Shown here one piece after another: positions 1 through 8,192 of a stretch of 64,000 bases of DNA. A program made the translations under genes and the position numbers. Position 1 is the first letter of the stretch, and each line of letters begins with the position of its first letter. The notes below the pieces were generated by a model. It was not told where the DNA came from and searched no databases. It saw only the letters and a list, made by a program, of their open reading frames with translations. This DNA is from Campylobacterales bacterium (lineage in GTDB: Bacteria; Campylobacterota; Campylobacteria; Campylobacterales; Sulfurovaceae), in contig JAFGVX010000027.1 of assembly GCA_016937775.1 (NCBI GenBank), forward strand, positions 1-64,000, in the 5' to 3' direction.

Positions 1-69
1 AGTGATTGTATTAGTCCACAACATTTTATGCGGACTTTCGTCCAATCAATTTTTGAGCCAAGAAGTGCT

Positions 70-75
70 ATAATC
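70..75 (+). promoter_or_regulatory. -10 box of ilvD
   Basis: TATAAT hexamer in an AT-rich stretch, followed by an A-rich leader and the ribosome binding site AAGGA at 85-89. Transcription would start near 82, giving a leader of only about 14 nt. No recognisable -35 box, which is normal for the vegetative sigma factor of Campylobacterota. Confidence 0.5.
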
Positions 76-95
76 AAAATAAAAAAGGATTGATT

Positions 96-1784
96 TTGAG
101 AAGTGATGAGATAAAAAGAGGTGCAATTCGAGCACCACATAGAAGTCTCCTTCGTGCAACCGGACTCAAGGATGAGGATTTTGAAAAACCTTTCATTGGT
201 GTTGCCAACTCTTTCACAGAGATTATCCCGGGGCACTTTTTTTTAGATAAAGTAAGCACTATTATCAAAGATGAGATCAAGAAATGTGGATGTGTGCCTT
301 TTGAATTTAACACTATAGGCGTTGATGACGGAATTGCTATGGGGCATGACGGTATGCTCTATAGTTTGCCGAGTCGCGAAATCATAGCCAACTCTGTTGA
401 GACAGTGATGAATGCACACAAACTTGATGCGATGATTGCTATTCCAAACTGCGATAAAATCGTTCCGGGAATGATTATGGGTGCACTTCGTGTCAATGTG
501 CCGACCGTATTTATAAGTGGTGGGCCTATGGCAAAAGGCTACACAAAAGACGGTGTGCCTATCGATCTCAATACAGCGTTTGAAGCAGTAGGCAAATATG
601 AATCAGGTGAGATTAGTGCGGATGAACTCAAAGATATAGAGTGTAATGCATGTCCAAGCGGAGGTAGCTGTAGCGGTATGTTTACTGCGAATTCTATGAA
701 TACACTCAGTGAAGCGATGGGAATAGCGCTTCCGGGTAACGGCACAATCTTAGCACTCACATTTGAGAGAGAAGAGCTCTATAGACAAGCGGCAAGAAGA
801 ATCTGCGAAATCGCCAAAGATGAGGCTTTGAGTGAGAAATTTAGATTTAAAAATATCCTCAATAAAGCTGCTATCAAAAATGCCTTTGTTGTCGATATGG
901 CGATGGGTGGAAGCTCCAATACAGTCTTGCATATGCTAGCGATCGCCAATGAAGCTGGCGTTGATTTTAAACTCGAAGATATCAACGAGATAGGCAAAAA
1001 AGTGAGTCACATCGCAAAGATATCTCCAAGCCTCAGCACTGTACACATGGAAGATATCAATAGAGCCGGTGGACTGAGTGCTGTCATCAAAGAGATTAGC
1101 AAGCGTGACGGTGGATTTTTGAGCCTTGATGCTTTAACAATCACAGGTGAGAGCCTAGGAGAGCGGGTAGCAAATGCTGAGATAAAAGACACGCAAATCA
1201 TTCACACGATAGACAATCCCTACTCAAAAGTAGGCGGACTTGCTATCCTTTACGGTAATTTGGCAAGCGAAGGAGCCGTCATCAAAACAGCTGGCATCAT
1301 AGGTGAGCGTACTTTTAGTGGTAAGGCGATCTGCTTTGACTCACAAGATGAAGCGATTAAGGGAATTATAGGCGGCAAAGTACAAGAAGGGAATATCGTA
1401 GTTATCCGCTATGAAGGACCCAAGGGTGGACCGGGAATGCAAGAGATGCTCTCTCCTACATCACTCATCATGGGTATGGGGCTTGGCGGCAAAGTCGCAC
1501 TCCTCACCGATGGTCGCTTTAGCGGTGCAACACGAGGTTTTAGTATCGGGCATTGTAGTCCGGAGGCAGCTGAAGGTGGCATGATAGGCTTGCTCCAAGA
1601 TGGCGATATCGTAGATGTGGATGTAGATGCGTATTCAATTAATGTGCGTTTAGATGATGCAGAGATAGCAAAAAGAAAAGCAACATTTAAACCAAAAATA
1701 AAGCCGCTTACAAGTGTATGGCTCAAGCAGTATAGAGCACTCGTTACAAATGCAAGTAACGGTGCAATTTTAAAAGGGGAATAG
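96..1784 (+). CDS. ilvD: Dihydroxy-acid dehydratase
   Basis: Dehydrates 2,3-dihydroxy-isovalerate and -methylvalerate to the 2-oxo acids, the third shared step of valine/isoleucine synthesis, in the cytoplasm. The 562-residue protein has the usual family length and opens MRSDEIKRG. Iron-sulfur/active-site signatures are visible: PNCDK (Cys119), [12 protein letters not shown] (Cys183, 186, 192) followed by MFTANSM, and GRFSGATRG near the C-terminus. I chose the TTG at 96 over the TTG at 90: AAGGA at 85-89 is 6 nt from the former and touches the latter, and family members begin at MRSDE. It appears to be transcribed alone; the next gene is convergent, 4 nt away. Very sure of identity. Confidence 0.96.
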   Translation: MRSDEIKRGAIRAPHRSLLRATGLKDEDFEKPFIGVANSFTEIIPGHFFLDKVSTIIKDEIKKCGCVPFEFNTIGVDDGIAMGHDGMLYSLPSREIIANSVETVMNAHKLDAMIAIPNCDKIVPGMIMGALRVNVPTVFISGGPMAKGYTKDGVPIDLNTAFEAVGKYESGEISADELKDIECNACPSGGSCSGMFTANSMNTLSEAMGIALPGNGTILALTFEREELYRQAARRICEIAKDEALSEKFRFKNILNKAAIKNAFVVDMAMGGSSNTVLHMLAIANEAGVDFKLEDINEIGKKVSHIAKISPSLSTVHMEDINRAGGLSAVIKEISKRDGGFLSLDALTITGESLGERVANAEIKDTQIIHTIDNPYSKVGGLAILYGNLASEGAVIKTAGIIGERTFSGKAICFDSQDEAIKGIIGGKVQEGNIVVIRYEGPKGGPGMQEMLSPTSLIMGMGLGGKVALLTDGRFSGATRGFSIGHCSPEAAEGGMIGLLQDGDIVDVDVDAYSINVRLDDAEIAKRKATFKPKIKPLTSVWLKQYRALVTNASNGAILKGE

Positions 1785-1788
1785 AAGG

Positions 1789-2601
1789 TTAGAGATATCT
1801 TCTAGCGCCCCTGTATCTGGATTTATAAAAGGGTGCCTCTAAGCTTGTAATTGTTACCTTCTTTTTAGCGGAACTTGCGTGGATGAACTTATTGTCACCT
1901 ATATAAATGCCGACATGGTTGACATATCCTCTTTTTGTTTTTGATGTATCAAAAAAGACAAGATCACCGGGCTTGAGCGCATATTTCGGTATAGGAACAC
2001 CTGCTTTAGACTGCTCGATAGAAGTTCGAGGAATGCTAATACCCTCTTGTTTACAAGTGTACATAGTAAATCCGGAACAATCAAACGTATTAGGTCCCAC
2101 CGCACCCCATACATATCGTTTCCCGAGTTTTTGCTTCGCTGCTAATGGAATTGATGCAAGCTTTGTATTGCTTACAAAAACATCTTGCGTGCCCCCATGC
2201 ACAATCTCGATGTCTTTAGAGTCTTCAAAAGTACTTGCATGCGAAATAAGAATACTTTTGAGTTTTGATTTTTTATTTGTTTTGGCGACTTTTTTTGGAA
2301 CACTCAATGCAGAAGCAAGATTTACCGTACCGCTTGAATGCCCTTTGATTGGAGATATTTTTGCGACAGGTTTTATATCCTGAGTCGGAATAATCAGGGC
2401 TTGTCCGATCTTGATAGCATGTGATTTTTTTTCGATACCATTCGTTATTCGTAATGCATCAATATCCACACTATACTGTTTTGCTATCTCTGAGAGAGTA
2501 TCTCCACTTTTGACCCTATGCTCAATCTCTTCAGCCGTAAGCGAAGAGACCCCCAAAGCAAGAGCGATCAAAAGCGAAAATGCTTTTAATCTATTATTCA
2601 T
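1789..2601 (-). CDS. LysM and NlpC/P60 peptidoglycan endopeptidase
   Basis: Predicted secreted cell-wall hydrolase cutting peptide stems. Residues 1-23 are a signal peptide ending at LTAEE; a LysM peptidoglycan-binding module follows at about 27-72 (HRVKSGDTLSEIAKQYSV). A basic, low-complexity linker leads to an NlpC/P60 domain over the last 115 residues. The catalytic Cys lies in FDCSGF, the His in VNHVGIYIG, and FIHAS supplies the third conserved region. Length (270 aa) and architecture match Spr/NlpC-type enzymes. It is monocistronic, convergent with ilvD, with a leader starting near 2640. The physiological role (elongation or separation) cannot be read from the sequence. Confidence 0.88.
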   Translation of the reverse strand: MNNRLKAFSLLIALALGVSSLTAEEIEHRVKSGDTLSEIAKQYSVDIDALRITNGIEKKSHAIKIGQALIIPTQDIKPVAKISPIKGHSSGTVNLASALSVPKKVAKTNKKSKLKSILISHASTFEDSKDIEIVHGGTQDVFVSNTKLASIPLAAKQKLGKRYVWGAVGPNTFDCSGFTMYTCKQEGISIPRTSIEQSKAGVPIPKYALKPGDLVFFDTSKTKRGYVNHVGIYIGDNKFIHASSAKKKVTITSLEAPFYKSRYRGARRYL

Positions 2602-2740
2602 TTTTGCTTCCTTTTTTATTTCATAAATATTAATTTTTTAACAATATTTACGATTGTAACCAAAAAAGATTAACAAAAAATAAACTTACACTATTTATAA
2701 CTTTTTTATTGTAAAATTATTTTAAACTTAAGGAGTAGTT

Positions 2741-3115
2741 ATGAGATTATTATCAATCATTGTGATGCTACTTTTCTTTACAGGTTGTGGAGAGAAAGAG
2801 ACGCAAGAGAGTGATTTGAAAGCAAGCACCGAAGATAGTTTTGACAAGAATACCGTGCTCAATAATATGGGGATTGAAATTCACGGAGAGAAGATTACGA
2901 TTGACGGCAATAAAACAAAACTCTTTTTAGAAGAGCTTGGTGCTCAAATTGAAAAAGAGCTCAACGCAACACAAAAGGAGCTTGAAGAAGGTAATTTTTC
3001 ATCTGAGAAAATAGGGGTAGAACTTAAAGATGAAAAAATCAGTATTGATCTCAATAAAACAAAGAATTTTTTACAAAGTCTTATAGAGCTTATGGATTCA
3101 CTCATAAAAGAATAA
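2741..3115 (+). CDS. Small lipoprotein with an internally duplicated motif
   Basis: Not a family I recognise. The 124-residue product begins with a lipoprotein signal (hydrophobic run then FTGC, lipidated Cys at about 16) and continues as a charged, soluble domain. Two segments look like a duplication: GIEIHGEKITIDGNKTKLFL at about 46-65 and GVELKDEKISIDLNKTKNFL at about 92-111, sharing the pattern G-[IV]-E-[IL]-x2-[DE]-K-I-[ST]-I-D-x-N-K-T-K. The ribosome binding site AAGGAG is 7 nt upstream of the ATG. It faces rplT convergently, with a strong hairpin between them. Location is probably the periplasmic face of a membrane; function unknown. Confidence 0.72.
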   Translation: MRLLSIIVMLLFFTGCGEKETQESDLKASTEDSFDKNTVLNNMGIEIHGEKITIDGNKTKLFLEELGAQIEKELNATQKELEEGNFSSEKIGVELKDEKISIDLNKTKNFLQSLIELMDSLIKE

Positions 3116-3143
3116 AAATATACATAGATAAAAAATTAAGGAG

Positions 3144-3172
3144 ATATACCAAAGAGCAACTCTTTGGTATAT
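3144..3172. terminator. Bidirectional hairpin between lipoprotein gene and rplT
   Basis: Perfect 13-bp inverted repeat (3144-3156 with 3160-3172) and a 3-nt loop CAA, between convergent genes. Read on the - strand the stem is followed by a T-rich stretch (3128-3140), so it should end the rplT operon; on the + strand the tail is A-rich and weaker. Confidence 0.7.
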
Positions 3173-3190
3173 TAAAGAAAATATGCCTAA

Positions 3191-3544
3191 TTATTTAAGA
3201 GCTTTTTTTGAAGCTTCGGCCAATTTTTTAAAGCTTTCAGGCTCATTCATCGCCATATCCGCAAGTATCTTTCTGTCTAGCTCTATATTTGCTAGTTTCA
3301 GTCCATGCATAAATCTTGAATAACTAAGATCATTCAATCTTGCAGCTGCATTGATACGGATAATCCAAAGTTTTCTAAAGTCTCTTTTTTTGTTTCTTCT
3401 GTCTCTGTAAGCATAAACAAGCGATCTCTCAAGTTGCTCTTTCGCTTTTCTAAAGTGTTTTCTTCTACCACTGTAGAATCCTCTTGCTTGCTTGAGTAGC
3501 TTTTTATGTCTTGCTCTTCTAACTGTTCCTGTTTTTACTCTCAT
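3191..3544 (-). CDS. rplT: 50S ribosomal protein L20
   Basis: Assembly protein of the large ribosomal subunit, binding 23S rRNA early. The 117 residues have the standard L20 length and sequence: basic N-terminal helix ([15 protein letters not shown]), then the [17 protein letters not shown] and [18 protein letters not shown] signatures and the globular C-terminal domain ending KALK. Last gene of the thrS-infC-rpmI-rplT operon, 68 nt after rpmI. That spacer holds a self-complementary CCTCAATATTGAGG (3593-3606), possibly part of an autoregulatory leader. L20 represses this operon in other bacteria; whether it does here is not visible. Confidence 0.97.
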   Translation of the reverse strand: MRVKTGTVRRARHKKLLKQARGFYSGRRKHFRKAKEQLERSLVYAYRDRRNKKRDFRKLWIIRINAAARLNDLSYSRFMHGLKLANIELDRKILADMAMNEPESFKKLAEASKKALK

Positions 3545-3612
3545 GTTTTTCCTTTACCTTTTAGGGGTGTCAAGACTGTTTGCTTGAACTTGCCTCAATA
3601 TTGAGGGTTTTT

Positions 3613-3804
3613 TTAGTTAATCATCTCTTTGATTTTACTCTCATCCGCACTGTTGACATATTTTGGTGAATTCATATGTCTGCGGTGTTTACCGTCTACT
3701 TTTGTCAAAATGTGGCTTCTAAACGCTGTTCCGCGTTTTATCTTACCGCTCTTTTTGATCTTAAAGCGCTTTACAGCACCTTTTACACTTTTCATTTTAG
3801 GCAT
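3613..3804 (-). CDS. rpmI: 50S ribosomal protein L35
   Basis: Small basic protein of the large subunit. The 63-residue product MPKMKSVKGAVKRFKIKKSG... ending NSADESKIKEMIN is a standard L35. A longer frame continues upstream, but the ATG at 3802-3804 follows a GGAGA ribosome binding site and gives the conserved MPKMK start, so the upstream 12 codons are not translated. Second-last gene of the thrS operon; the 164-nt gap to infC holds no further gene. Confidence 0.97.
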   Translation of the reverse strand: MPKMKSVKGAVKRFKIKKSGKIKRGTAFRSHILTKVDGKHRRHMNSPKYVNSADESKIKEMIN

Positions 3805-3968
3805 ATTTTCTCCTTTCGTAAAATAGAAAATGGGACGCAATTATATCAAAAGATAATTAAAGTTTCATTTAAAAACAAATACCCGCCACTCTTTGCTTGG
3901 TATAGAGCTCACAATATCAGATATTTAAATAATTTAGTATGACAATTTTTGTATTTTCTTCAAAAAAA

Positions 3969-4511
3969 TTATTTCTTCTTTGGCGTGACATACATTGTAA
4001 TGTATCTTCCCTCTTGGTGTGCATCTTTTTCAAGAACAGCTATATCTTCAAGCATCGGCCATATTCTTTTGAGCACATCAACACCAAGCTCAGGATTTGA
4101 CATCTCGCGACCTTTCAAGAAGACTCTAAGTTTTACATGCTTCTCTTTTTCTAAGAATTCTCTTGCATGTTTCACCTTGTAGGCTATATCATTCTCGGCA
4201 ATCTTGCAAGAAAACTTAATCTCCTTGATATCAATAATCTTTTGATTTTTTCTTGCCTCTTTTTTTCGTTTTTCCATCTCATAACGATATTTACCATAAT
4301 CCATAATCTTCGCAACCGGTGGCTGTGCATCAGGGGAGATGAGTACAAGATCAAGCCCTTGCGATTCTGCTAATCTTAGAGCCTCGTCTCTACTCATAAT
4401 CGAGGGTTCTCCGGCTCCTTCGCTTACTACCCTTAACTCTTTTGCATATATTTCGTCATTTATTTGCGTATCGTCTTTTTTCTCTTTTCTGCCTACATTT
4501 TGTCTGCTCAA
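3969..4511 (-). CDS. infC: Translation initiation factor IF-3
   Basis: Binds the 30S subunit, keeps it from joining 50S, and proofreads start codons. The 180-residue protein shows the IF3 N domain (INDEIYAKELRVV), the linker region VAKIMDYGKYRYEMEKRKKEAR, and the C domain with FLKGREMSNPELG, ending VTPKKK. Start is TTG, overlapping the thrS stop as TTGA, with ribosome binding site AAGGAAG 4-5 nt upstream. infC genes often use rare start codons (AUU in E. coli), which permits autoregulation; a TTG here is compatible with that but does not prove it. Gene order thrS-infC-rpmI-rplT is widely conserved. Confidence 0.95.
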   Translation of the reverse strand: MSRQNVGRKEKKDDTQINDEIYAKELRVVSEGAGEPSIMSRDEALRLAESQGLDLVLISPDAQPPVAKIMDYGKYRYEMEKRKKEARKNQKIIDIKEIKFSCKIAENDIAYKVKHAREFLEKEKHVKLRVFLKGREMSNPELGVDVLKRIWPMLEDIAVLEKDAHQEGRYITMYVTPKKK

Positions 4512-6322
4512 ATTCTTCCTTCTTCTAATTGTTGGGTTAATTTTACCATAAATTCATCTTGTGTTAGATTATACTGCTCTTTAGCTCTTCTGTCTCTTAC
4601 TGCTACTGCCTTGTTCTGCACCTCTTCATCTCCGATAATAACAACATACGGCACTCTTTGCTTCTCTGCCGTTCTTATCCTTTTGTTGAGACTCTCATTC
4701 TTATCATACACTTCACTATCGATACCGCTCATCCTTAAAGCATTTTTTAATGCATACGCATATTCGCCGTGCGTTTGCGCAATCGGTACAAATATCACTT
4801 GCGTTGGAGCAATAAAAAATGGAAACTCTCCACCGAAATGTTCAGTCAATATCGCAATAAATCGCTCAAATGAACCCAATATTGCTCTATGGATCATAAC
4901 AGGCTGTTTTCTTACATTGTCCTCAGCAACATACTCAACATCAAATCTTTGTGGTAGATTAAAATCCACCTGTATCGTTCCACACTGCCATTTTCGCCCT
5001 AGAGCATCTGTAATCTTGATGTCAATCTTTGGACCATAAAATGCACCGCCACCCTCATCAATGCCATAAGGAAGTGAATTTTCATCAAGTGCCTCTTTGA
5101 GCGCCGTAGTCGCAATTTCCCATACCGCATCATCACCAATTGCTTTTTCCGGCTTTGTTGATATCTCCATAGTATAATCAAAATCAAACTTTTTCATTAC
5201 GCTATCAACGAATTCAACAACTTCTAAGACAACACCTTTTATCTGTTCAGGTGTACAAAATATATGTGCATCATCTTGTGTAAACTCACGAACTCTAAGG
5301 AGCCCATGAAGCACACCTGATTTTTCATGGCGATGGACAACGCCGTATTCATAATATTTGAGCGGCAATTCTCTATAACTTTTAGTTGCATTTTTAAATA
5401 TCTGAATATGACCTATACAATTCATTGGCTTGATGCCGTACTCCTGTTCATCAATTTCAGTGAGATACATATTTTCCCCATAACAGGCATAATGTCCTGA
5501 GGTTCTCCACATATCGGATTTGAGTATCTCCGGACCACGAACCGGCTCATAGCCTCTTTGTCTGTGAGCATCGTGCAAAATAGCCTCAAGTTTTGCCCTA
5601 AGCCTTGCACCTTTTGGCAACCAAAATGGAAGCCCAGCGCCTGCTTCTTCATTGAACATAAAAAGCTCAAGCTCAGTTCCAAGTTTTCTATGGTCTCTTT
5701 TTTTTGCTTCTTCAATCATCTCAATGTATGCCTTGAGTGATTCTTTGTCTGCAAATGCTATGCCGTAAATACGTGTCAACATCTCAGCATTTTCATCTCC
5801 ACCTAGATAGGCTCCGGCAACACGTGTAAGTTTAAAGTTATGTAACAATCCCGTATTTGAAACATGAGGACCGCGACATAAATCCTCAAAAGAACCCTGC
5901 TTGTAAACAGAGACAACCTCATCGTCAATTCTGCTTAAAACTGCAAGTTTGAGATCATCTTTGGCAAATTTTTCCAATGCCTCTTTTTTGGTGATTGTAT
6001 ATTTCTTTATAGGAAACTTCTGCTTGATAAGCTCTTTCATCTTTTTTTCTATCGATTTAAGATCCTCTTCGCCTATCTTTTGTTCTACCCTAAAGTCATA
6101 ATAGAAGCCCTCATCAACAGTGGGTCCTACAAAAAACTGAGCATCCCCATAAAGCTCTGTGATAGCATGTGCCATAAGGTGTGCACTTGAATGTCTTATA
6201 ATCTCTAATGCCTCAGGCGAGTTGTCATAATATATCTCTTTAAGATTATTATCATCCGATACACTTTGTGTGTCGATAATATTGTTATCACCATCTTGAT
6301 AACCTATAATAGTTTTATCCAT
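4508..6322 (-). CDS. thrS: Threonyl-tRNA synthetase
   Basis: Charges tRNA-Thr with threonine, editing mischarged serine. The 604-residue protein has a very short N-terminal segment (about 45 residues) in place of a full TGS domain, as in Campylobacter and Helicobacter ThrRS. The editing domain follows (HSSAHLMAHA, zinc-type HxxxH, and VFVGP-like FFVGPTVDEGFYYDF). Class II catalytic motifs are FWLPKGARLR, the GIKPMNCIGH zinc-site segment and HRHEKSGVLHGLLRVREFTQDDAH. The C-terminal anticodon-binding domain runs from about 505. First gene of the operon, with a -10 box at 6353-6358. Confidence 0.97.
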   Translation of the reverse strand: MDKTIIGYQDGDNNIIDTQSVSDDNNLKEIYYDNSPEALEIIRHSSAHLMAHAITELYGDAQFFVGPTVDEGFYYDFRVEQKIGEEDLKSIEKKMKELIKQKFPIKKYTITKKEALEKFAKDDLKLAVLSRIDDEVVSVYKQGSFEDLCRGPHVSNTGLLHNFKLTRVAGAYLGGDENAEMLTRIYGIAFADKESLKAYIEMIEEAKKRDHRKLGTELELFMFNEEAGAGLPFWLPKGARLRAKLEAILHDAHRQRGYEPVRGPEILKSDMWRTSGHYACYGENMYLTEIDEQEYGIKPMNCIGHIQIFKNATKSYRELPLKYYEYGVVHRHEKSGVLHGLLRVREFTQDDAHIFCTPEQIKGVVLEVVEFVDSVMKKFDFDYTMEISTKPEKAIGDDAVWEIATTALKEALDENSLPYGIDEGGGAFYGPKIDIKITDALGRKWQCGTIQVDFNLPQRFDVEYVAEDNVRKQPVMIHRAILGSFERFIAILTEHFGGEFPFFIAPTQVIFVPIAQTHGEYAYALKNALRMSGIDSEVYDKNESLNKRIRTAEKQRVPYVVIIGDEEVQNKAVAVRDRRAKEQYNLTQDEFMVKLTQQLEEGRI

Positions 6323-6352
6323 TTATTCTCTTTCATCTTTTAAAGTCGTGTT

Positions 6353-6358
6353 ATTATA
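6353..6358 (-). promoter_or_regulatory. -10 box of the thrS operon
   Basis: TATAAT on the - strand, 31 nt upstream of the thrS ATG, placing the transcript start near 6346. Confidence 0.5.
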
Positions 6359-6398
6359 ACAAAAAGAGGGCTAAGAACGCTTTATATATAATACTTGA

Positions 6399-6803
6399 TT
6401 ACTTTTTACACTCTGCACATAATATATCAAAAATGATATCCTGATCGTTAATATGACACTCATATCTATCTTCTAACTTTTTAATTGTCTCATACATATC
6501 TACATCTACATCTATAATTTTGCCACATTCTCGACATAAAAGATGTGAATGTAAACCTTTAGTAATCTCATATCTATTTTTTCGTTTTGGGATGGCTATC
6601 TCGCTCACCATATTACTTTTTTCCATCTCATTGATATTTCTATATACTGCACTTAAAGATATTGAAGGATTTGTTTTTTTAAGATCTTCAAACACTTCAT
6701 CAATGGTAGCGTGTCCACGCTCATCAAGACTCTTGAGGATAAAAAGTCTCTGCAAGGAGCTCTTCATACCATGTGTTTTTAACAAAGTAGCATAATCACG
6801 CAT
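6399..6803 (-). CDS. Fur-family regulator, probably PerR
   Basis: Metal-dependent repressor of the Fur superfamily, 134 aa. The N-terminal winged helix carries the family signature SLSAVYRNINEMEKSNMV (about 50-67). The dimerisation domain has HSHLLCRECGKIIDVD and a C-terminal CAEC, giving the two CxxC pairs of the structural zinc site. The gene is divergent from a peroxiredoxin, and both promoters carry the same 21-bp element next to the -10 box, which points to peroxide sensing (PerR) rather than iron uptake control. Fur, Zur or another paralogue cannot be excluded without the metal-site residues being compared in an alignment. Confidence 0.85.
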   Translation of the reverse strand: MRDYATLLKTHGMKSSLQRLFILKSLDERGHATIDEVFEDLKKTNPSISLSAVYRNINEMEKSNMVSEIAIPKRKNRYEITKGLHSHLLCRECGKIIDVDVDMYETIKKLEDRYECHINDQDIIFDILCAECKK

Positions 6804-6829
6804 CTTGGTCTCCTTATAAAATTTGAGTT

Positions 6830-6835
6830 ATTATA
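6830..6835 (-). promoter_or_regulatory. -10 box of the perR-like gene
   Basis: TATAAT on the - strand, 1 nt from the repeated element at 6837-6857, 27 nt upstream of the start codon. Confidence 0.5.
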
Positions 6836-6836
6836 A

Positions 6837-6857
6837 CACAAATGTGAAAAATTTACA
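6837..6857. promoter_or_regulatory. Candidate PerR operator, copy 1
   Basis: 21-bp element beginning CACAAATGT and ending TTTACA. It shares 15 of 21 positions with the element at 6900-6920, in the same orientation on the + strand. It sits directly upstream of the perR-like -10 box, so binding would block that promoter (autorepression, inference). Confidence 0.45.
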
Positions 6858-6899
6858 ATAGTGATTAATTTACATTTAAGTTTATATATGTTAAATTTT

Positions 6900-6920
6900 C
6901 ACAAATGTATATTTTTTACA
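6900..6920. promoter_or_regulatory. Candidate PerR operator, copy 2
   Basis: Second copy of the 21-bp element, ending 2 nt before the ahpC -10 box. The matched geometry at both divergent promoters suggests a shared repressor, most simply the adjacent Fur-family protein. Confidence 0.45.
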
Positions 6921-6922
6921 TT

Positions 6923-6928
6923 TATAAT
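6923..6928 (+). promoter_or_regulatory. -10 box of ahpC
   Basis: TATAAT; transcription would start near 6935, only about 16 nt before the upstream candidate start codon at 6951. Confidence 0.5.
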
Positions 6929-6950
6929 TCAATTAAAGGAGTCATTCAAA

Positions 6951-7658
6951 ATGTCTTGTTCAAATATACAAACACGAAAAAGTAGTGATACTAAAAATGT
7001 TCAAGAAATTGGCGACACCCAAATACACAATAAGGAGAAAAAAAATATGTCAATGGTTTTACAACAAATGCCGGAATTTAAAATGAAGGGGTATGACGCT
7101 AAAAGCGCTCATTACGTAGATATCAATAGTGAAGATTATAGAGGAAATTGGGCAGTAGTATGTTTCTATCCCGCGGATTTTACTTTCGTTTGCCCGACTG
7201 AAATAGCAGCTATGAATGCTCATATGAATATTATCGAGGGAGAACTTGGCGTAAAAGTGCTTGCCGTTTCAACAGACACACACTTTTCACACAAGAGGTT
7301 TCATGAAACAGAACCACTTTTGAAAGATCTTCAAATGACGATAGGTGCAGATCCTACAGGTGAGGTAGCTAGAAAATTTGGTGTTTACATTGAAGAACAA
7401 GGCGTTGCACTTCGAGGTCGCTATCTTATCAATCCCGATGGTGTTATCGTCGCAGAAGAAGTACAAGCGCCGATGGTAGGAAGAAATGTTAAAGAGTTTA
7501 TCAGACAAATTAGAGCATGGCAACATGCAACAAAAACCGGTGAAGTTTGCCCTGCAGGCTGGGATATCGGGAAAAAAACATTGCCTGTAAACACCGATGA
7601 AGAGAAAATGACCGGTAGAGTGGGTGATTATATCACGATTGAAGAGATTGTCTCTTAG
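6951..7658 (+). CDS. ahpC: Peroxiredoxin, AhpC type
   Basis: Two-cysteine peroxiredoxin reducing hydrogen peroxide and organic hydroperoxides in the cytoplasm. The core domain begins MSMVLQQMPEF; the peroxidatic Cys is in DFTFVCPTE (residue 49 from the internal ATG at 7047) and the resolving Cys in TGEVCPAGW (168 from the same ATG). Two in-frame starts each have a good ribosome binding site: ATG 6951 (AAAGGAG upstream; 235 aa) and ATG 7047 (AAGGAG upstream; 203 aa). The shorter form matches the family's normal length. The first 32 residues of the long form are polar and unlike any domain I know. No AhpF is nearby, so the reductant is not apparent. Confidence 0.92.
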   Translation: MSCSNIQTRKSSDTKNVQEIGDTQIHNKEKKNMSMVLQQMPEFKMKGYDAKSAHYVDINSEDYRGNWAVVCFYPADFTFVCPTEIAAMNAHMNIIEGELGVKVLAVSTDTHFSHKRFHETEPLLKDLQMTIGADPTGEVARKFGVYIEEQGVALRGRYLINPDGVIVAEEVQAPMVGRNVKEFIRQIRAWQHATKTGEVCPAGWDIGKKTLPVNTDEEKMTGRVGDYITIEEIVS

Positions 7659-7713
7659 GGTAAATATCTTGGCGGACTTTTCCGTTAATATTTTATTGAA
7701 TAGATTGAAAAAA

Positions 7714-7789
7714 TGGTGATCACGATTGGACTCGAACCAACGACCCCTACCATGTCAAGGTAGTGCTCTACCAACTGAGCTACGCGATC
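7714..7789 (-). tRNA. tRNA-Val (anticodon GAC)
   Basis: On the - strand a full 76-nt cloverleaf can be folded: acceptor stem GATCGCG/CGTGATC (one G-U pair), D arm GCTC/GAGC with AGTTGGTA loop, anticodon stem CTACC/GGTAG with loop TTGACAT, five-base variable loop, T arm GTTGG/CCAAT with TTCGAGT loop. Discriminator A and encoded CCA follow. GAC reads GUC and GUU valine codons. Confidence 0.96.
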
Positions 7790-7860
7790 AAAAATTAAGA
7801 GTAGAATTATATCAGGTTTTTCTTGAAACTAATTGCTAAGAGTACGGATGTACTCTTAGT

Positions 7861-8118
7861 TTATATTTTTTTGAGTAATTTTACAAGAACAAGCAATACA
7901 ATAGCACCGAGTGTTGCAGTAGCTATAGAACCGATTAGCCCTCCATTATTTATAAAACTGCTAAAAAGATATCCCCCTATGAATGAGCCTATAATCCCAA
8001 CAATCATATTTGTCACAAGCCCAAAACTGCGTCCCTTCATAAGCTGTCCCGCAATCCAGCCTGCCACGGCACCTATAGCTAAAAATACCAATAAATTTAT
8101 CAATGCTGTTTCATCCAT
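7861..8118 (-). CDS. GlsB/YeaQ/YmgE-family small membrane protein
   Basis: 85-residue protein with three hydrophobic helices and the glycine-rich patterns characteristic of the family misleadingly called transglycosylase-associated: GAVAGWIAGQLMKG at about 17-30 and IVGIIGSFIGGYLF at about 39-52. It is an inner-membrane protein often linked to envelope or general stress, with no proven biochemical activity. GGGGGAAAG lies just upstream of the ATG as ribosome binding site. It is monocistronic between tRNA-Val and a Sel1-repeat gene. Confidence 0.85.
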   Translation of the reverse strand: MDETALINLLVFLAIGAVAGWIAGQLMKGRSFGLVTNMIVGIIGSFIGGYLFSSFINNGGLIGSIATATLGAIVLLVLVKLLKKI

Positions 8119-8192
8119 GACTTTCCCCCTTTTTTATTGTATAAATATTATAAATCTAGTCAACTTAATAAATAATAAGAGTAAAAAAATTA

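Noticed and set aside
1-89. End of an upstream gene before ilvD
   Set aside because: GTCC/GGAC complementary pieces are present but no frame can be assigned from 89 nt.
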